Below, in pieces: positions 27,262-35,832 of a DNA stretch of 64,000 bases. The DNA is from CAMDPA01 sp964574325 (GTDB lineage: Bacteria > Pseudomonadota > Alphaproteobacteria > Rhizobiales > Hyphomicrobiaceae), in NCBI GenBank assembly GCA_964574325.1, contig CAZNMY010000003.1:72010-136009 (forward strand), written 5' to 3'. Position 1 is the first letter of the stretch, and every line of letters starts with the position of its first letter. Position numbers and translations under genes: made by a program. The notes under the pieces were generated by a model, which saw only the letters and a program-made list of their open reading frames with translations, had not been told where the DNA came from and did no database searches.

Positions 27262-28437
27262 GTGTCGAAGACCGTAACGCACGATAGTCACACGCTCGTC
27301 GAGGCGTCTTCCTTCCTCATCGATCGTGGGTTCTGCGCGCTCGTCTGGCTCGATCAGGAACTCGTGGTGCGTGAACGCGCGGGAAGCCTCGTCGACTTCG
27401 TCGCGCTCGATCAGCCGGTGGGCTCCGCGTTCCTGCCGCTCTTCGGCTGCGAGGACGATATCCGCGCCCTGCGTGGCAATCCCCGGCATCGCTTCGAGTT
27501 GGCCAACGTCAAGATCATCGGCGCGAAACAGGAAAGCCCGCGCCTCAGTCTCTACGTCCATTGGCTCGAAACCAGCCGGCGCTTTCTGATCATCGTCGTT
27601 CGCACCACCACTCAGTCCGGCATCGAGGCCGAGCTCGAGAACCAGAGCCGCCGGCGTGCGCTGGCCGAAGCCAAGACGATCGAGCAAGCGAAGGCGCTCG
27701 AGCGCGCCAACGCCGAGCTGACCCGCGTCAATCGCGAGCTGGACGAGTTCGCCAACATCATCTCGCACGATCTGAAGTCGCCGATGCGCGGGCTTCGCTA
27801 TCTTGCCGAGGACATCGAGCAGGCACTGGCGCGCAGCGATGCAGAGGCTGCGGCCGCGCATCTGGTCGACCTCAAGCAGCAGGCGCGCCGCATGTCGCGC
27901 ATGCTCACGGATCTCCTGACCTACGCACGCATCGGCCCCGACAGCGAGGAGACGACGGCCGACACCGACACGCAGGCGCTGGTCGAGACGATCATCGCGT
28001 CGCTTCCCCGTCCGCGCGAATTCACGATCGAGATATCGGGCGAGTGGCCGCTGATGCGCACGGTGTCCGCTGCACTCGATGTCGTTTTGCGCAACCTGAT
28101 CGACAATGCCATCAAGCATCACGATCGCGCCGACGGGCTGCTCGTGTTGTCGGCCCGGCCATTGAAGAACGGTCTCGAAATATTGGTGCGCGACGACGGG
28201 CCGGGCATCGAACCCAAGTATCACGAGGCGATCTTTCAGCCGTTCCGCAAGCTCGACCTGAAGCCGGTCGCCGACGAGCGCAGCAGCGGCATCGGCCTGT
28301 CGTTCGTCAGAAAGACGGTGGAGACGAACGGAGCGCGGCTGGCGCTGGAATCCGCGCCCCGCGAACGCCGTGGCACGACCTTCCGTCTCGAGTGGCCCGG
28401 CGACCTGCTGGCCCAGGACGGAAGCCACATCAAGTGA
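27262..28437 (+). CDS. Soluble histidine kinase with PAS-like N-terminal domain
   Basis: 391 residues from a GTG start six bases after the GTPase stop, so the two are probably translationally linked. Residues 1-125 look like a PAS-type fold (ALVWLDQELVVRERAGSLVDF cut to VWLDQELVVRERAGSL). A coiled coil follows, then HisKA with His169 in IISHDLKSP, and an intact ATPase domain (LRNLIDNAIKHHD, DDGPGIEP, SSGIGLSFV). No membrane segments, so its signal must come from inside the cell, perhaps from the GTPase. Its likely partner is the receiver encoded at 29041. Confidence 0.9.
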   Translation: MSKTVTHDSHTLVEASSFLIDRGFCALVWLDQELVVRERAGSLVDFVALDQPVGSAFLPLFGCEDDIRALRGNPRHRFELANVKIIGAKQESPRLSLYVHWLETSRRFLIIVVRTTTQSGIEAELENQSRRRALAEAKTIEQAKALERANAELTRVNRELDEFANIISHDLKSPMRGLRYLAEDIEQALARSDAEAAAAHLVDLKQQARRMSRMLTDLLTYARIGPDSEETTADTDTQALVETIIASLPRPREFTIEISGEWPLMRTVSAALDVVLRNLIDNAIKHHDRADGLLVLSARPLKNGLEILVRDDGPGIEPKYHEAIFQPFRKLDLKPVADERSSGIGLSFVRKTVETNGARLALESAPRERRGTTFRLEWPGDLLAQDGSHIK

Positions 28438-28580
28438 CGGCCGTCGCGACGAACGCGTTGGGTCGAGACGCAAATTCCCCGCCTGTCACGCTGTAATTCG
28501 AACGCCACTTCAACGAATCGTTCATGCACTTTGTGTGAATTCATTTGTCTGTTAGTGTCGGGGATCATGTGCTTGTTGGT

Positions 28581-28659
28581 CTAGTGTTGCGTCACTGACG
28601 CTTGGTCCCCGGTTGCTGCAAGGTGCCCCACCAAGCGTCAGTGACAAAAGCAACACTAG
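28581..28659. repeat. CTAG-bounded hairpin element 1
   Basis: Left arm 28581-28606 (CTAGTGTTGCGTCACTGACG and CTTGGT) pairs with right arm 28630-28659, which ends CAACACTAG; the right arm has a four-base insertion. The loop is about 23 bases. Both ends are CTAG. The structure is far too long for a normal terminator. Confidence 0.85.
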
Positions 28660-28672
28660 AATCTTTGGGTCG

Positions 28673-28749
28673 CTAGTGTTCCTCTTGTCTCAGACATTTG
28701 CTCCGAACCTAGCCGCAACGGGAAGCAAATGTCTGAGACGGAACACTAG
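28673..28749. repeat. CTAG-bounded hairpin element 2
   Basis: Left arm 28673-28702 (CTAGTGTTC, then GTCTCAGACATTTGCT) pairs with right arm 28723-28749 (AAGCAAATGTCTGAGAC, GGAACACTAG). The loop is about 20 bases and the ends are CTAG. It is 13 bases from element 1 and shares the CTAGTGTT end but not the inner sequence. Confidence 0.85.
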
Positions 28750-28898
28750 TGTCCCGGTTCGGACATTTGCGTCTTGCTGTGGCGCTGCACCGGGCAAACG
28801 TCGGAACGATGAGGAAGTCGAGCCGATCGATGTTGCTGGTGTAGCTTTTGCAATTGACGTTTGGTTCGGTAGTTTGCCGCGAGCAGGTAGCAAACGTC
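28746..28898. repeat. Two degenerate relatives of the hairpin elements
   Basis: A third unit begins at the CTAG shared with element 2 (28746): GTTCGGACATTTGC (28757-28770) pairs with GCAAACGTCGGAAC (28794-28807) at 12 of 14 positions. A fourth has arms GACGTTTG (28856-28863) and CAAACGTC (28891-28898). All carry the ACRTTTG core seen in element 2. No transposase gene is present. Confidence 0.65.
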
Positions 28899-29040
28899 GG
28901 GTGCGCGACACGAGATCGTCATGCGAGCGCCTGAGGTGACCCCAGGCCCGATGCCCGGAAAACGGTTGCTCGCGCAGTGTAGTGCGACGTCATCCAGCTG
29001 CCGGCGCAGCCTCGGCATTCGACATTTGTAGGAGTTGGGT

Positions 29041-29523
29041 ATGAACTCGAAGGGCACCGGCGCCGAATACCTCGTCGAGAAAAGCGATCTCGCACGTCTC
29101 GGCAGGGAAATGCCGAAATTCCGCGACATCGTCGTGTTCGAGGACGAGCGCCTCGACAGTGACCGGCTCCTGGCGACGCTGCGCACGATCTATGGCTACG
29201 AGATCGAGGTGCGCCGTGCCCGCACTCTGACGAGCGGTGTCGATCTGCTGCTGGCCAAGCTGCCGGATCTCGTTTTGCTCGACGATTACATGGGCCCGAC
29301 CGATCGCGCCGATGACGCGCTTCCCTTGATCCGCCGTGCAGGTTTCGCCGGTCCAATCGTCGTCGTCAGCGGAGAGTTGAACCGCAATCGGCGCACGGAG
29401 CTGCTGCGGCTCGGCGTTGCCGATGCGATCAACAAGGACGATCTCGACAGCGGCTCGATCGGCAAGGTTCTGCTTCAGCTCGCAGAGCGTCTCAACAAAC
29501 AGCAGGCCGAGAAGAAGCCGTGA
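29041..29523 (+). CDS. Stand-alone receiver-domain response regulator
   Basis: 160 residues with a roughly 27-residue N-terminal extension and then one receiver domain: acidic pair E34/D35, phospho-acceptor D81 in LVLLDDYMGP, S110 in VVVSG and K132 in NKDD. There is no output domain, so it should act by protein contact. AGGAG at 29030-29034 supports ATG 29041. It lies 600 bases after the kinase, separated by the hairpin array, and ends three bases before the converging ligase gene. Probable target of the kinase at 27262. Confidence 0.9.
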   Translation: MNSKGTGAEYLVEKSDLARLGREMPKFRDIVVFEDERLDSDRLLATLRTIYGYEIEVRRARTLTSGVDLLLAKLPDLVLLDDYMGPTDRADDALPLIRRAGFAGPIVVVSGELNRNRRTELLRLGVADAINKDDLDSGSIGKVLLQLAERLNKQQAEKKP

Positions 29524-29526
29524 GGC

Positions 29527-30765
29527 TCAGCCGTAGCTGCGGTCGTCGGCGATCACCTTGCCGTCGTTCGGCAGCGATCCCGGCGCGACCAGTACCACGT
29601 CACCCTTGAGCTTCGTGACGTCGGCGAGCGTCGCCGCCACCGCATGCGCGAACGCCGCTTCGTGCGTGGCCGCCTCGGCCTTGAGCGTCATCGAATCGAC
29701 TTCCCCCGTTCGCCCGACGACGAGCCGCATCCGCCCGAGTTCGGGATGCCGCTTGCCGATCTCCGCGATCTGCTCGGGATGCACGAACATGCCCTTGATC
29801 TTGGTGGTCTGGTCGGCGCGGCCCAGCCATCCCTTGATCCGCACGTTGGTGCGCCCGCACGGACTGGCGCCCGCCAGCACCGCCGAGAGGTCTCCCGTGG
29901 CAAGGCGGATCATCGGATAGTCGCGATTGAACGCCGTCACCACCACCTCGCCGACTTCGCCGTCCGGCACCGGGTCGCCCGTGCCCGGCCGCACGATCTC
30001 GATCAGCACGCCCTCGTCGACGATCATGCCTTCGAGCGACGGGCTCTCGTAGGCGATGACGCCCGCGTCCGCGATCGCATAGGCCTGGAACACGGCGACG
30101 CCGCGCTGCCGGTATTCCTGCCGCAGAGACGGGAACAGCGCGCCGCCCGATACCAGCGCCTTGTTGATCGAGTTGGCCGGTTTGCCGGCATCGCGCGCCT
30201 TGTCGAGCAGGATCTTCAGAAAATCCGGTACGCCCACATACGCCGTCGGCTTCAGATGCGCGATCGCCTCGATCTGCTGCTCGGTGTTCGCCGGCCCCGC
30301 GGGAATGACGGCGCATCCGAGCGCTCTCAGCCCGGCATCGAGGATCCAGCCGCCGGGCGTCAGATGATAAGAGAAGGTGTTGAGCACGACATCGCCCGTG
30401 CGGAACCCGGCGGCATAGAGTGCCCGTGCCGAACGCCACCAGTCCTCGCCACGGCCTTCGGGTTCGTAGATCGGCCCCGGCGACATGAAGATGCGGGCGA
30501 GTGCGCCGCGCTCTGAAGCCGCGAACCCGCCGAACGGCGGCCGCCGTGCCTGAAGTTCCTTCAGCGAAGCCTTTCGCAGCAGAGGTAGCTTCGCCAACTC
30601 GGCGCGGCTCGTCACATTGGCGGTTTCGATTCCGGCCAGATGTTGCGCCCAGCCCGGCGCTTCCGTCATCGCCCGCTGCAGAAGACCCGGCAGCATCGCG
30701 AACTGTGCCCGCTCGCGTGCCACGGGTTCGCGCGTCTCGAGTTGGTCGAAATGTGTCGCATCCAT
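29527..30765 (-). CDS. Phenylacetate-CoA ligase-like (PaaK family) AMP-forming enzyme
   Basis: 412 residues, ANL superfamily of PaaK type. Visible: LPLLRKASLKELQ near the N terminus, FSYHLTPGGWILDAGLRALG (20 residues), AYVGVPDFLKILLDKA, and the C-terminal IKGWLGRADQTTKIKGMFV with the usual PaaK hinge pattern (GRADQTTKIKGMFVHPEQI, cut to 19). It activates an aryl or acyl acid to a CoA thioester. No paa catabolic genes are nearby, so the substrate is open. ATG 30765 was chosen; the open frame extends further but is not protein-like. Confidence 0.87.
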   Translation of the reverse strand: MDATHFDQLETREPVARERAQFAMLPGLLQRAMTEAPGWAQHLAGIETANVTSRAELAKLPLLRKASLKELQARRPPFGGFAASERGALARIFMSPGPIYEPEGRGEDWWRSARALYAAGFRTGDVVLNTFSYHLTPGGWILDAGLRALGCAVIPAGPANTEQQIEAIAHLKPTAYVGVPDFLKILLDKARDAGKPANSINKALVSGGALFPSLRQEYRQRGVAVFQAYAIADAGVIAYESPSLEGMIVDEGVLIEIVRPGTGDPVPDGEVGEVVVTAFNRDYPMIRLATGDLSAVLAGASPCGRTNVRIKGWLGRADQTTKIKGMFVHPEQIAEIGKRHPELGRMRLVVGRTGEVDSMTLKAEAATHEAAFAHAVAATLADVTKLKGDVVLVAPGSLPNDGKVIADDRSYG

Positions 30766-30934
30766 GCTGAAAGCTCGAGCTGGCCTCTGTGCCGTGATTG
30801 CGGCGCTGCGGAATCCGGAACGCCACCGCGGCTTGCGCGCGCCATGAACCGGCGGAACGACATTGTTGCGCGTCGCCGGTTCGGTCAATGCGTCTTTCGC
30901 GTTGATGCGCGAATGAAGCGCCGCGACCGTGCGT

Positions 30935-31867
30935 TTACGTCGGAGCCGCCGTCGGACCATCGGCGTGCAATGCCAGAATATCGCGCACGGCCCGGTTGAG
31001 CGGCGTTGCAACGCCAGCCATTCCGCCGAGGTCTACCACTGCACCCGACAGCCACGGTAGCTCCAGCCTGTTGCCGCGTTCCAGATCGTGATGCATCGAA
31101 GAGGTCATGTCTGGCGAGACGCCGTCGGCGAAACGCAGGCGCTGTTCGGCATAGTCTTCTGCCAACCGAACGCCGAGCGCACGGCCGACTGCGACGACCT
31201 CGCGCATCACATCGAGCAGGAACGCGCGCGTCTTTGGGTTCGAGCGGATCGGACCGATGCGGCTGCGCATCGAGGTCGTCGTCGAGGACAGTCCGATCAG
31301 GAACACGAACTTCTGCCAGACTTCGCGCGTGGCGTCCGCGCTTACTTCCGCGTTGATGCCGCCCGCGCGTGCGATGGCGAGCAACTGCTCACCAACGGCA
31401 GATGGCCCGTTTTCGATCTCGCCGAAGATCAGACGCTCCAGCGGTCCCGTGCGGCGGATCACGCCCGGCCGGTCGATTGTCGTTGCGACATAGGCAACGC
31501 CATCCATCACGTGCGCGCCGGAATAGGCCGCGCGAAGCACATCGCGCTTCGTCACGCCGTTCTGGAACGAAACAAGCGTCGTCTTGGCTCCGACCAGCGG
31601 CCGGATCTGCTCCAGCGCAGCGGCTGTGTCCCACAGCTTCACGCCGATGACGACGAGATCGCACGCGCCGATGCTCGCCGCATCGTCCGTCGCCTGCACC
31701 TTGGGCAGCACCAGCGGCTCACCCGCGCCTTCTATGGTGAGGCCGTGCTCCCGCATCGCCGCCAGATGCGCGCCCCGTGCGATGAAATGCACGTCCGCCC
31801 CGCCGCGCACGAGGCCCGCACCGAAATACCCCCCGACGCCGCCCGAGCCCACCATCGCGATCTTCAT
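30935..31867 (-). CDS. panE: 2-dehydropantoate 2-reductase family protein
   Basis: 310 residues. Rossmann start MKIAMVGSGGVGGYFGAGL, NADPH-binding region VIGVKLWDT, catalytic lysine region EVWQKFVFLIGLSS, and the C-terminal substrate region MHHDLERGNRLELPWL. It reduces ketopantoate to pantoate in pantothenate synthesis. Rhizobia often carry several paralogues, and no panB or panC is adjacent, so it may be a paralogue with another 2-keto substrate. Confidence 0.82.
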   Translation of the reverse strand: MKIAMVGSGGVGGYFGAGLVRGGADVHFIARGAHLAAMREHGLTIEGAGEPLVLPKVQATDDAASIGACDLVVIGVKLWDTAAALEQIRPLVGAKTTLVSFQNGVTKRDVLRAAYSGAHVMDGVAYVATTIDRPGVIRRTGPLERLIFGEIENGPSAVGEQLLAIARAGGINAEVSADATREVWQKFVFLIGLSSTTTSMRSRIGPIRSNPKTRAFLLDVMREVVAVGRALGVRLAEDYAEQRLRFADGVSPDMTSSMHHDLERGNRLELPWLSGAVVDLGGMAGVATPLNRAVRDILALHADGPTAAPT

Positions 31868-31906
31868 GCGCTCGTTCCCTCTACGATGGTCCGGACGCCG
31901 CCGCCC

Positions 31907-34237
31907 TCAGATCTCGACGCTGTCGCTCTCCGCGAACATCTTCAGCGCGCCGCGAATGTCGCCGTCGCCACGCTCCAGCAGACTGTCCAGGCGCGCCGCG
32001 ATCCGAGAAGCATCGAGCGACCGGATCATCGCCTTCACCGGACCGACCGACGCCGGCGATACCGACAGCGAGCGGAAGCCCAGCCCGATCAGCGCCATGC
32101 ATTCGAGCGGCCGACCGGCCATTTCTCCGCACAGCGTGACGTGCGTGCCCGTCCGTTTGCCGCCCGCGACGATCGACTTCAGCGCCCGCAGTGCGGACAC
32201 CGACATCGCGTCGTAGCGACCGCCGACTTTCGGATTGCCCCGGTCGGCAGCGAACAGGAATTGCATCAGGTCGTTGCTGCCGACGGAAACGAAGTCGGCC
32301 TTGCCCATCACGCCGTCGAGATCGAACAGGGCGGCCGGCACCTCGATCATCGCGCCGATTCTGATGCTCGACGGACCTGCATCGCCGCGGGCCTGCAGCC
32401 ATCGCAGTTCTTTCGCGATGAGCTCGCGCGCCTGATCGAGCTCGGAGCGCACCGTCACCATCGGCAGCATCACGCTGAGCTCGCGCCCGCTGGCAGCGGT
32501 CAGCAGCGCCCGCATCTGAAGGCGCAGCAATGCGCGCCGGTCGAGCAGGAAGCGGATCGCGCGCCAGCCGAGCGCTGGATTTTCTTCAGGCGCGTGACGC
32601 ACGTAGGGCAGCACCTTGTCGCCGCCGATGTCGAGCGCGCGGAACACGACGCGCTTGCCGTTCGCGCCGTCGAGTACCTGCCGGTACATGGCGACTTGCG
32701 TTTCATACCGCGGCAGCGACGCCGCCACCATGAACTGAAGCTCGGTACGGAACAGCCCGATGCCGTCCGCACCCGCTTCGTGCAGATGCGGCACGTCGAC
32801 GAGCAGGCCCGCATTGATGTTCAACTCGATCCGCTCTCCATCCGTCGTCACCGCCGGGCTGTCGCGCAGGCTCTGGAACCGCTCCTGCCGCCGCGCGCGG
32901 AAGCGCACGCGATCGGAGTAGGCCTGGATCACCTCCGGCGACGGGCGCAGATGCACCTCGCCGGTTTCCGCGTCGACGATCGCCGGATCACCCGTCGAAA
33001 CCCGCTCGATGATGCGATGCGCACCGCCGACCGCCGCAAGCTCCAGCGCACGCGCCACGATGGCGACGTGGCTTTGCCCGCTGCCGTCCTCGATCACGAG
33101 ACCGCGCAGCTTCGCGCGATCGTAGTCGAGCAGCTCGGCCGGCCCCATGGTGCGCGCGACCAGGATCGCGTCGTCCGGCAGTTCCGCCAGATGGTCCGAG
33201 GCCGACGTCCGGCCGGCGAGGATGCGCAGCAGCCGGTCCGACAGATCGTCGAGATCACGCAGGCGTTCCCGCCAGAACGGGTCGTTCTGCCGCAGCATCT
33301 GCGCGCGCGTCGCGTTGTGGACGCGCTCGACCGCGGCCTCGGCCGTCAGCCCTTCCTCGACGGCGGCCCGCATCCGGCGAAGCCAGCCCTTGTCGTTGGC
33401 GAACATCCGGTAGGCTTCGAGCACTTCCCTGTGCGCGCCAGCCGCCGACATCGCTTCCTGCTTCAGCATCTCGTCGAGAAGCTCGTGCAGCCGGATCTGC
33501 GCAGCTTCGAGCCGGGCGATTTCTGCTTCCGGGTCGTCGGACAGCAGAACGGTGACCGCGATGCGCGGCTCGTGCAGGACGATGTGACCGAGCGCCAGCC
33601 CGTCCGAGAGCGGCTCACCCTTGACGACGGCCGACAGCGACTTCGAGATCTCGACCGCGCTGCCGATGCCCGCGACCGCGCCCGAGACGACCTGCTCGGC
33701 GATCACCATCGTCGCCGCCTGCAGGACGTCCACGTCCTCCTCGGAATAGACGCGCGGCGTCTTGTTCTGCACGACGATCACGCCGAGCGTCACGCCGCCG
33801 CGCAGGATCGGCACCGCCAGCAGCGAATGATAGATCTCTTCGCCCGTCTCGGGCCTGTACGAGAACGCAGGATGCTTCTGTGCATCCGGTTCGTTGACGG
33901 GGATCGCGAGCTCAGCGCAGCGCCCGACGAGGCCCTCGCCGCGCTTCAGGAGCGTGCTGTGCACCGACTGCGGATTGAGCCCTTCGGTCGCGAACAGCTC
34001 GAGCGATCCGTCCTGCCGCTTGAAATAGATCGAGCAGACTTCCGCGACCATCAGGCCTGAAATCTGGCGCACGATCTTGTCGAGACGGGACTGGCCGTCA
34101 CCGGGCTCGTCCAGAATCTCGCGCAGACGGCGCATGAACACGCGCAGCGCGGGCTCGGTCGGGAGCGAACGTGGATCACCGGCCCGCCGTGGCGGCGGGG
34201 GCGATCTGCGCTCGTTCTTGGACTCCCGGTCTGTCAC
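31907..34237 (-). CDS. ptsP: PEP-protein phosphotransferase EI-Ntr (PtsP)
   Basis: About 776 residues: an N-terminal GAF domain (VCSIYFKRQDGSLELFATEG, 20 residues) and then the enzyme I core with phospho-histidine in GQSHVAIVAR, the PEP-binding FRTELQFM and GLFRTE region, and the C-terminal loop CGEMAGRP. It passes phosphate from PEP to HPr (encoded at 4582) and then to EIIA proteins. The start is uncertain: GTG 34237 gives the expected length, while an ATG at 34420 would overlap lysC. It follows lysC on the same strand, a common Rhizobiales order. Confidence 0.92.
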   Translation of the reverse strand: MTDRESKNERRSPPPPRRAGDPRSLPTEPALRVFMRRLREILDEPGDGQSRLDKIVRQISGLMVAEVCSIYFKRQDGSLELFATEGLNPQSVHSTLLKRGEGLVGRCAELAIPVNEPDAQKHPAFSYRPETGEEIYHSLLAVPILRGGVTLGVIVVQNKTPRVYSEEDVDVLQAATMVIAEQVVSGAVAGIGSAVEISKSLSAVVKGEPLSDGLALGHIVLHEPRIAVTVLLSDDPEAEIARLEAAQIRLHELLDEMLKQEAMSAAGAHREVLEAYRMFANDKGWLRRMRAAVEEGLTAEAAVERVHNATRAQMLRQNDPFWRERLRDLDDLSDRLLRILAGRTSASDHLAELPDDAILVARTMGPAELLDYDRAKLRGLVIEDGSGQSHVAIVARALELAAVGGAHRIIERVSTGDPAIVDAETGEVHLRPSPEVIQAYSDRVRFRARRQERFQSLRDSPAVTTDGERIELNINAGLLVDVPHLHEAGADGIGLFRTELQFMVAASLPRYETQVAMYRQVLDGANGKRVVFRALDIGGDKVLPYVRHAPEENPALGWRAIRFLLDRRALLRLQMRALLTAASGRELSVMLPMVTVRSELDQARELIAKELRWLQARGDAGPSSIRIGAMIEVPAALFDLDGVMGKADFVSVGSNDLMQFLFAADRGNPKVGGRYDAMSVSALRALKSIVAGGKRTGTHVTLCGEMAGRPLECMALIGLGFRSLSVSPASVGPVKAMIRSLDASRIAARLDSLLERGDGDIRGALKMFAESDSVEI

Positions 34238-34364
34238 TGGGTTTCTGGCACTGGTCCCGCATCCGCAACGAATGAAACGCCCTGGCGCCGGTCCACCGAC
34301 CGGCAAGAGCATTCCGCGACGATCCTCTGGCGAACGGAAAGAGGGGGGACGGCCCCTCACCCGA

Positions 34365-35630
34365 TCAGTCCTTGTCCAGTCCATAGAGCGTATGCAGCGT
34401 TCGGACCGCCAGCTCGGCATAGGCGGCGTCGATCAGGACGCTGATCTTGATCTCGGACGTGGTGATCGCGTGAATATTGATGCCCTTTTCGGCGAGCGCC
34501 TTGAACATCTTGGACGCGACGCCGGCATGGCTGCGCATTCCGATCCCGATCACCGAGACCTTTACCACGTCGGCCGACGATTTGACGTCGAAATAACCGA
34601 TGTCGTTGCGGGCTTCTTTCAGCACCTCGAGTGCGCGCGGCAGCTCTGCGGCTTGCACCGTGAACGTCATGTCGGTGTGCTTGCCGTCCGGCGTGACGTT
34701 CTGCACGATCATGTCGACGTTGATGTTGGCGTCGGCCAGCGGCCCGAAGATGCGGGCCGCCACGCCGGGCTGGTCCGATACCTTCAGGATGGTGACCTTG
34801 GCCTCGTCCTTCGCATAGGCGATGCCGCTGACGACCTGGTTCTCCACGATCTCTTCCTCGTCGCAAACGATGGTGCCGATATCCTGCCAGTCCTTGCCGC
34901 CGCGCACGGGCTCGATCGCCTCGGCCGCGACGAAGCTCGACAGCACGCGGGTTCGCATGCGGTAGACCATCGCGAGCTCGACCGAACGGGTCTGCAGCAC
35001 CTTCGAGCCGAGCGACGCCATCTCCAGCATCTCCTCGTAGGAGACCTTGGGCAGCCGCTTGGCCTTGGGAACGATGCGCGGATCGGTGGTGTAGACGCCG
35101 TCGACGTCCGTGTAGATGTCGCAGACGTCCGCCTCGAGCGCGATTGCGAGCGCCACCGCACTCGTATCCGATCCGCCACGGCCGAGCGTCGCGATCCGGT
35201 TGCGCTCGGGCTCGATGCCCTGGAACCCGGTCACGACGGCGACTTCGCCCGCCGCCAGCCGCGCTTTTATGTCTGCCGCCTCGATGCCGATGATGCGCGC
35301 CGATCCGTGCGCGTTGCTGGTCTTGATCGGGATCTGCCAGCCTTGCCAGGAGCGCGCCTGGATGCCCAACGACTGCAGAACGATCGCGGTCAAGCCCGCG
35401 GTCACCTGCTCGCCCGAGGCGACGACCGCGTCGTATTCCCGTGCGTCGTGCAACAACGACGCCTCACGCACCCACGCGACGAGTTGGTTCGTCGCCCCCG
35501 ACATCGCCGACACGACGACGGCGACCCGATTGCCCGCGTCCACCTCACGTTTGACGTGCTTGGCGACGTTGCGGATCCGCTCCACGTTGGCGACCGACGT
35601 GCCGCCGAATTTCATGACTACGGTCGCCAT
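34365..35630 (-). CDS. lysC: Aspartate kinase
   Basis: 421 residues. Phosphorylates aspartate, the first step to lysine, threonine and methionine. Kinase motif VMKFGGTSV at the N terminus, GRGGSDTSAVALA, and two C-terminal ACT domains (VTILKVSDQPGVAARIFGPL, 20 residues; VSVIGIGMRSHAGVASKMF) for allosteric control. Monofunctional. Upstream of ptsP. No lysine riboswitch pattern is apparent before it. Confidence 0.96.
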   Translation of the reverse strand: MATVVMKFGGTSVANVERIRNVAKHVKREVDAGNRVAVVVSAMSGATNQLVAWVREASLLHDAREYDAVVASGEQVTAGLTAIVLQSLGIQARSWQGWQIPIKTSNAHGSARIIGIEAADIKARLAAGEVAVVTGFQGIEPERNRIATLGRGGSDTSAVALAIALEADVCDIYTDVDGVYTTDPRIVPKAKRLPKVSYEEMLEMASLGSKVLQTRSVELAMVYRMRTRVLSSFVAAEAIEPVRGGKDWQDIGTIVCDEEEIVENQVVSGIAYAKDEAKVTILKVSDQPGVAARIFGPLADANINVDMIVQNVTPDGKHTDMTFTVQAAELPRALEVLKEARNDIGYFDVKSSADVVKVSVIGIGMRSHAGVASKMFKALAEKGINIHAITTSEIKISVLIDAAYAELAVRTLHTLYGLDKD

Positions 35631-35832
35631 GCCGTTTTCCGTCCGTCATCCGTGCCCCGGTTCCAGGGGCCCCGTATCGGGGAAGGACCCCACGGGAATT
35701 GAAGTCTGAATTGCAGCTCGTCCAGGCCGGACGGCGCGCCCCCTCATAGCGGGTCGGCCCCCGCCTCGCAACTTGGCTTCTGGTGTGGCGACTCCCGGCA
35801 ATTGCACCGCGCCGTTCAGGACCGATCTGCCT

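Noticed and set aside
28581..28900. A CRISPR array in the repeat-rich gap
   Set aside because: Units are long inverted hairpins of differing sequence, not short direct repeats with unique spacers, and no cas genes are nearby.
31088..34060. A 990-codon plus-strand open frame opposite panE and ptsP
   Set aside because: His/Arg-rich antisense shadow; ptsP and panE have clear catalytic motifs on the other strand.
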